Shown: piece after piece, positions 57,684-64,000 of the stretch
Numbering within the stretch: position 1 is the first letter of the stretch
Layout of the letters: every line of letters begins with the position of its first letter
The notes under the pieces: model-generated
Databases searched by the model: none
The model's input: only the letters and a program-made list of their open reading frames with translations
What the model was told of the DNA's origin: nothing
Made by a program: the position numbers and the translations under genes
Assembly: GCA_027257055.1 (NCBI GenBank)
Contig: JAPVLO010000059.1
Location: 3,534,001-3,598,000 of the forward strand
DNA from: Cephalopachus bancanus
Lineage: Eukaryota > Chordata > Mammalia > Primates > Tarsiidae
Length of the DNA stretch: 64,000 nucleotides
Reading direction: 5' to 3'

Positions 57684-58529
57684 GAAAGAACTGTTTTGGG
57701 AAGCAGAGTTGAGGTTAAGGCCATGCTCACATCCATGTTTTCACAATGATAAAATTGTTTTGTTTGTTTTGTTTTAAATCACCAGCCTAGGGTTCCTCTG
57801 AAATCTCCATCCTGCCATGGAGAAACTATGAATACTTGCCTAAAATCTTACCAAACTTCAGTGTAGAGTACTCTGTATCTCCAGAAGGATCATACAGACA
57901 GATCCTTTTTTTTTTGTATGATATCAAGGGCATAGTTTTATGCATTATATGGCTAAGGGAAAATATCATGATGATGAGTGTTCTCGCTATTTTTCTTTTC
58001 CTCATTTGTTTTGTAAATAGTTGTATTTGGTTTGATTTTCATTAACTGTTATCTTTTTAAACATTGAAATGTATAAGCAGTTCATTTGTTTGACCAGTCC
58101 TAATTCAGATGAAGACAGGCAAAGGTGATGTTTGGAAAAATAATTTTAAAATAAATCTAAAAACAAATTGAGCAGGCATGTGGCCAGGTGAATGTAAATA
58201 TTAGGTGAATATTTGTTTGCTTTCCAAAATTTGGCTTCCAGGAGTGCCCCCCAACCCCAGCGCACAGGTGCAAGTACACACTTAACGATTATTTGTCTTG
58301 ACTCATCCTGGGGATCAGGGTGATGAGCCACTGCTTTCTGCTCTTGCCTGATTCCCTTCAACCTGTTTCCTGCCCAGCAGAGTCATTTTTTAAGAGCATA
58401 CATTGGTAAATATGTTCTAAAATTAGATGGTTGCAAAACTCTGTAATTATACTAAAAACCATTATATCTCAGTAAAGCTGTTTTAAAGGAAAGCAAGCAT
58501 TCTGTCATTTTGACTGCCGCCTCAGAGAC
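57684..58529. other. Unique DNA
   Basis: No repeat or gene recognised. Confidence 0.4.
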
Positions 58530-58920
58530 CTTCATTGGCTTCCCAAGCTCCTTTAAGGTCCTGCAGGATTTTATCCTTGTTCATCCTCAGTCTTACCCCT
58601 CCCTGTCCCCCAACTCGCCAAGGTTCAGTCAGGTTGGCCTCCTTATGCTACACTTTTTCTTGCCTCAGTATTCTCACACATGCTGTTCTTCCATGTTGAA
58701 CTCCGCCTTCCCTCCCTGTCAACGCTCTCAGCTAAAGTGATGTTTCCTTCTCAGGCTTCTCTAAGGACATTTCTTATAGTCTCTGTGGCTGTCTCATGTG
58801 TGTTTCATTTTATTTTTGTATTGTTTCGCCATGTATGCAACTTTTGATTTATATATTTATGGATTGCCCCCTAGTAGACTGGAAGTTCCCAGAGGGCAAA
58901 CTCTAGAAATTCTCTTTTTG
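58530..58920 (+). mobile_element. L2 LINE 3' end
   Basis: 'cattggcttcccaagctcct', 'ctgcaggattttatccttgt', 'gtctctgtggctgtctcatg', 'gtagactggaagttcccaga' follow the L2 3' region in order. Confidence 0.65.
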
Positions 58921-60104
58921 GCCAGAAGGATTTAGGAACTATGTAAGCAGATGTTAAGTGTTGAGGTGGAGTAGATAGTGTGCTGATCAGAAATGCAAAG
59001 CTCTGGGAAATAGTCAGCCATGGGCCACTGACTCGCTGGCCAGCTAGGATTTAAATGATGTCTTTAACATGGCCCTGGAATTCCCATGTCTCTGGGTTTG
59101 CTAGATGGAAGGTGTTGGAATCAGGTCTACCCTCACTGTGATGTGGTGTCTTGAGCAAAGGGGTGTCATGGTTTGAGTGCCCTCTGTATTTGATATCCAA
59201 TTACAGGGTCTGGGACTTGTGCCTACAATGTTTTTTCTATCATTTACCATATTTGGGGATTATCTTGGAGGATACTTTTGTTACTGTGAATCTTACTTTA
59301 GTCGCTAGGACTGTGAATCACCTGCTTGCTGTTGGCACATTTTACTGGAGTTGGTGGATATGCTGAGGTTTTCAGATGGGCGCCTACCCACATGTAAATA
59401 GGACTTCTTTGTACCTTTCTATAGAAAAAGACCTATTTTGTTCACTATTTCACATAAAATAAGTCTGTATAAATGACTTGACTATATAAAAGGCCCATGT
59501 TAATTTTATTTATTGTGGATTAAAAATGTATTGGGCAGTCACAATTGCACACTTTAAACAAATAGAAATGCGAATAAAGAGAATTTATTAATCTATATCA
59601 CTTTTTAAAATTGTTTTCCTCACTCAGGTTGTACTTGATGCTTATTTCTTTGTTTTTATTTCTTATTTTTTTAAGGCTAGTGAAGTGAAACAGTGGGAGT
59701 GGAGAAGAAACAAAGAAATCTGTAATTGGTTGTGATCAATGTGATGTTTACTTGTGCTTGGCGTGGACAGTAACTCTCTTTTTTATACACAATAACCAAA
59801 GTTTGTATAGTTATAATTGAATATTTTCTACAACAAGTTAGAAAAATCACTCTACATTTTTCTTTTAGTACTATTGGGAACTTGATTGTATCTTAGACAA
59901 TTGCCAGCTCTAGGAGGAGTAACCTAGTCACCTTCTTTCTTTATGAAATTGTTACGTTTTAAATTTTCTGAGGCCTATGCAGAAAACTTTTTCACTTGTG
60001 ATATTTATTTACCTTTGAGCAAGTAAAGTAACTATTAACTTACAGATATTTTTATGATGCCTAAAATTCAATTTCTTGAAGAAGGGTACTATAGTGTCAA
60101 TTAT
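58921..60104. other. Unique AT-rich DNA
   Basis: No repeat or gene recognised. Confidence 0.4.
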
Positions 60105-60290
60105 ACAGATTTGAGAGTACTCTCTGCTTCACAGCCATGTGTTCTTGAGCAAATAACGTACCTTTTCTGAATAATTGTACCTAAGCTATAGGATCTTTGG
60201 AAGAATTACATGAGACAGTGTACTGATGGGACTTTTAATAATGACTGCCACTTAGGCAATAATTGACTTAGTAGATAAATTCTGATTGGA
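60105..60290 (+). mobile_element. MIR SINE fragment
   Basis: 'ctgcttcacagccatgtgtt', 'cttgagcaaataacgtacct' and 'agaattacatgagacagtgt' match a diverged MIR. Confidence 0.5.
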
Positions 60291-63200
60291 TCATGCCATA
60301 GGTACAAACTCAGGTGTCCATAGGGAATATTTTAGAAATATACATAAGTAAATGAGACTGGGTGGGAAGGCAGCTGGGTATTCATAGCTGTTGTCTAAAG
60401 AGGTGGCCGCTTACTCTCATAGCATGTTGTTGCCATTTGGGAATAAGGTCAAGATCTTCCATTACAAAATAAAAAATCCAGATATTGGTGTTCTTTCCTG
60501 AGTTTTCCCATGCAGGCATCAAATGAAACACACGTACACACACATGTACACACATGTACACACCTACGGTGGGTGAAGAAAAACATTCAGATGGGTGACT
60601 GCATTCGACATGGTGGCCACCAGTGGACAGTCTTTAGGCTGTTGCCAGCTCTGTCAGTCACTGAAGATTTAAAGAGATGCCACAGTTGTAAAATTGAAAG
60701 TACAGAACTGTGCAATTTGACATGGCCATAATACTAGCCATACCTAATCCTTGTTTTCTTGGTAATATTACAGGATCAAGAGACTTGCTTCTATGAGTAC
60801 CAAACAATAGTAAAACAGACTGGAGGAGTTGGTTTTTTTAATCTCTGTCTGATATTTGAAGCCAGAAGCCCAATTTTTCTTAGGAAGTTGCCTCCAAGGG
60901 GTAAACAGTGGTATTTTCAGATTTTCATCACAGATATGTAATGAGCCCCATTATAAAATCAGGTTTCTAAGTGTACCTTTCTCAAATCTGTTGGAAAGTA
61001 TGTATTTTTTATTTCTGAAGTTTTAAAACTATGACAGAGTTAATAGAGGAATGGCTCCCCCCCTTTTTTGTCCCTTTTAGTCCTGATTTTAAAAAATAGA
61101 TTCCGTCTTTTGTAATTATTTTAGAGTAGAATGATGAGGAGAATTTCAGTGCTTTGTTCTTTACCTGATTTAGCTCATTTTACAAGGCTGTTTTGTATTT
61201 CTTATTCCCCCAAGGATACATTGCTGTGTGATTTCTCTTTTCTGTTGAATTGCCTCTGAGTTTTAGTAATTTATTTTGCTTAAAAAAATTATGGCTCTAT
61301 ATTAGGTCTCTTTATCCCTTTAGATGATGAAAAAAAATTTTTTGTAGTTGGGACAATAAGTACATTTGAATATGATAAAATAGGTAATCTACTGTAATAT
61401 AATCTATTGTATTTGAGGTTAGCTCAGTATCACAAATAACTAGAGGGACCATTTATAATGCAATAGTTACAAAGGAACACACTTCTTGATTCTACTTTTT
61501 GGGACACTCACGGAGTACATTTTACTACAATTAATTGAAATACAGGCACAAAGGAAATGAGAGACTGATCAGAATATTTAATTACTTTTAACTATGATTT
61601 GATACTTTTGCCCATTGTAGGCATAAAAAAGATAAAGTTTTATTCATTTTAGACTATTGTGTGGGATTTAATGTTCTTAAATGCTCTTTAAAATTTGGAG
61701 AAAATTGTGCTCGATGGAGATTTTGCCATCCTTGAGGGATCTTTAATTTGTTTGTTGTATGAGCAGTTATAATAGATATAAACAGCTTGCTTAACTGCTT
61801 GTCTACGGTTCTGGAAATCTGCATTTTAGATTAGGAAAAGTGAGTGCCTGTTGCTTATTTTTAGTGGGCTTACATTTTTTGGCAGTAACTTTGGCAGAAG
61901 AACTAGGACTCTGTGTATGAGAGCCATCCATCCATCCATCATCCTAACTAATTTTCATTTTGGCACCAGGGAACCAGAATTTCTTTTTCTGATGTTTTTA
62001 ATTTTGGATGGAAACTAAACTGTCCTCCCAGGCTTCTAAGACCTTTGGAATGGTCAAGAATTGGACATATAGTTAAGTAGAAATACCATCATGTATTACT
62101 ACACTATTTTGCTTTGATTACAAGATGTGCAGCTACATTGTAGATGGAACTTTGGGTTGCTCTCATCATAAACTTTCTCTAGTTTCACCTCTATGTATTC
62201 CCTGTAGGAGATTATGACATAGCCGAGATCACGTGGATATTGTTGGTGTCATATGGTAAGATGAACCAGTGTTATGGAGTAATGCCATGGTTATTTTGGA
62301 ATCTTGGGTAGCCATGTGTCTTCCTTTTTTGGTGGGCACCTCAGACTTCCATTCACATTCAAGTATACAAATACATATGTAAATGGACCACCTTACTAAA
62401 AAAAAGCAAGACATTAGCTGTACTCTGTAATTTCAACTCACTCATTTGCAATTTTGGAGTAGAGATGTTCTTTACTGATATATAACAACGTTTATTCTTA
62501 TCTTGTATAGACTCTGTGACCCTTTATTCTCCCTGACAGTAAAACTTGAAAAAAGACATCTATGTCAAGAATGCTATTTAATTGTGGTGTTCATAGGAGC
62601 TGGGCTTTTTGTATGAAAAATGTTTAGCCTGCAAATTAACACAGAAGAGTTAACACAGCTTGAAAGACTTTTTTTTTCCCTTCAAGTCAAAATTTCTGTG
62701 AAACACTGAGAGTAAGGATTACACAGAATCCTCCTGAAGATACAGTTAAGGCAGATGGGCTACACATCTGCTTTTATATTCCCAGAATAAAAACATTTAT
62801 TCTTATACACTATGTCCGGTAGTTCTGGGAAATTAAATCATGCACATAGGAAACAGTTTTGTTGATATCTTCAGTGGCGGGTAACTCTTAGGATATTTTT
62901 ATAGGGAAGGATTGGGCCTTTGGGTCTGGAAACATTTTTATCTTTTTCGCTTCAGGCTGGAAATGAGGTAGGCTCAGTAGAAGTTCTGAAAGGAGACAGA
63001 GTTTATGAAAACTCCCTGATGAAAATACCTGTCACTCATTTAGCTCTCTGCCTAGCAACCACCTTGACTTCAGATTCCTCCTGCTGAGTGAGATGTAAGC
63101 ATCATTGGCTAGTTAATACTATTGGTTTTGAAATCTCCACTTTCATCTTGTCAGAATTGAGAGACTCAAATTTTCCCATATGACAGGAGTAGTTGGAGAC

Positions 63201-64000
63201 TTTCTTTATAAATTCATTTCGTTATTATATTATCCAGACCCTTGAAGACTGCTTAAATTTGATATTCCTCATGCCCGGTTTTGTCCACCTATCAGTGTGC
63301 ATGAATATGTTGGTTAAAGTGGCACGACAGGTGACCTCTTGAGGAGAAGTATGCAGCAGTGTACAGTGTATGCTGCTGGGCTCCTTCCTGTATTATATAA
63401 CTGGTATTCCAATTACTTGCAGTGTTACAACAGGACTAAAAGCCCTCCTAAGCTTTCTGCTAACAAATGCTTTCAGCTCCATAAACCATAGTGGGCTTGG
63501 TGCAGTAGCATGTGGTAGAATATATGTTTGTGTAGCACCATGTCCTCCTTCTTGTCATTCACATGATAACTATAGGCAGATTTATACTCATTGTCTATTC
63601 TGAAGAGTGAAACTACATATTTTCATAAGCATGCTCCATTTTTAATTGTGTAATTAAGTTGCTGACATAAGCAGGTATGCAATTTCACATTAAGGTGAGG
63701 CTCTGTAAAGGCATTCATTTGCATAATTAAATTTTCTGCACAGAAGATATTGAAAATCAATAGCGTGATTCATAGCCATACCATATCATTTGCCATGCCG
63801 CCGTTGCTGTTGGTTGGCTGTTTGAGCTTAGAAGAGTACAAAGAGTATTAAAATTGATTGAATTTTGGTGTGCTGACTGTGTATCTTTACTTGGGAGCCA
63901 TAGACTGTTTCTGTTTGCAGATCACTGTTCCTTGCCAATAAAATATTAAGTTGCTGAATATACTGTATATACATGTTTGCTAGTCAAATGATAGTTTTCA
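60291..64000. other. Unique AT-rich DNA with a weak exon-like interval
   Basis: No transposable element was recognised in about 3.7 kb. The interval 60774-60900 is open and flanked by acceptor-like and donor-like sites but has no known product. A short CACACATGTACA tandem lies near 60531-60562 and a CATC run near 61926-61940. The last 600 bases read like mixed-composition unique sequence and may be conserved. Confidence 0.4.

Overview
This is primate nuclear DNA with no protein-coding gene I can support. It carries about 26 Alu SINEs or Alu pieces, many L1, L2 and MIR fragments, hAT and Tigger DNA transposon fossils, MaLR and class I retroviral LTRs, and simple repeats. Almost every open reading frame lies in a repeat, is short, or lacks any family signature. 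I saw no CpG island, tRNA, rRNA or snRNA gene. The window is most likely intergenic or one very long intron.

Organism. The Alus are dimeric, so a primate is indicated. Older copies (18.5 kb, 54.1 kb) look like AluJ. Most others form a lineage-specific set with a shortened 'ctcagcctg' head, an 'acaataaatcaaaa' linker and an 'actccaactcaaa' tail. I see no anthropoid AluS/AluY type and no lemur/galago type, so a tarsier fits best. This is inference from recalled consensus sequences; no database was searched.

Layout. 0-9 kb: a lineage Alu, an AluJ piece, a MER1-type hAT element with an 8-bp target duplication, MIRs and two long pyrimidine tracts. 9.6-12.2 kb: an old L1 end, a plus-strand solo LTR and a probable minus-strand LTR split by an Alu. 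14.7-19.9 kb: Alus, L1 ends and a second class I LTR. 20.2-21.3 kb: MER58-like and Charlie-like elements, with a Tigger inside the latter. 22.6-38.9 kb: the densest Alu region, including a three-arm Alu at 27.2 kb and an Alu beside an Alu at 29.5 kb. 39.5-47.6 kb: MER20, L2 split by L1, a MaLR solo LTR, a diverged partial copy of that LTR with the same CA tract, and a 1.8-kb minus-strand L1 split by an Alu. 50.6-51.2 kb: a chimeric retro-insert with perfect 15-bp target duplications. 52-64 kb: mostly unique AT-rich DNA.

The main biological story is SINE evolution. The lineage-specific Alus appear to have moved both internal Pol III promoter boxes closer to the tRNA consensus, and the B-box region can fold like a tRNA T-arm. 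I found no new gene system.
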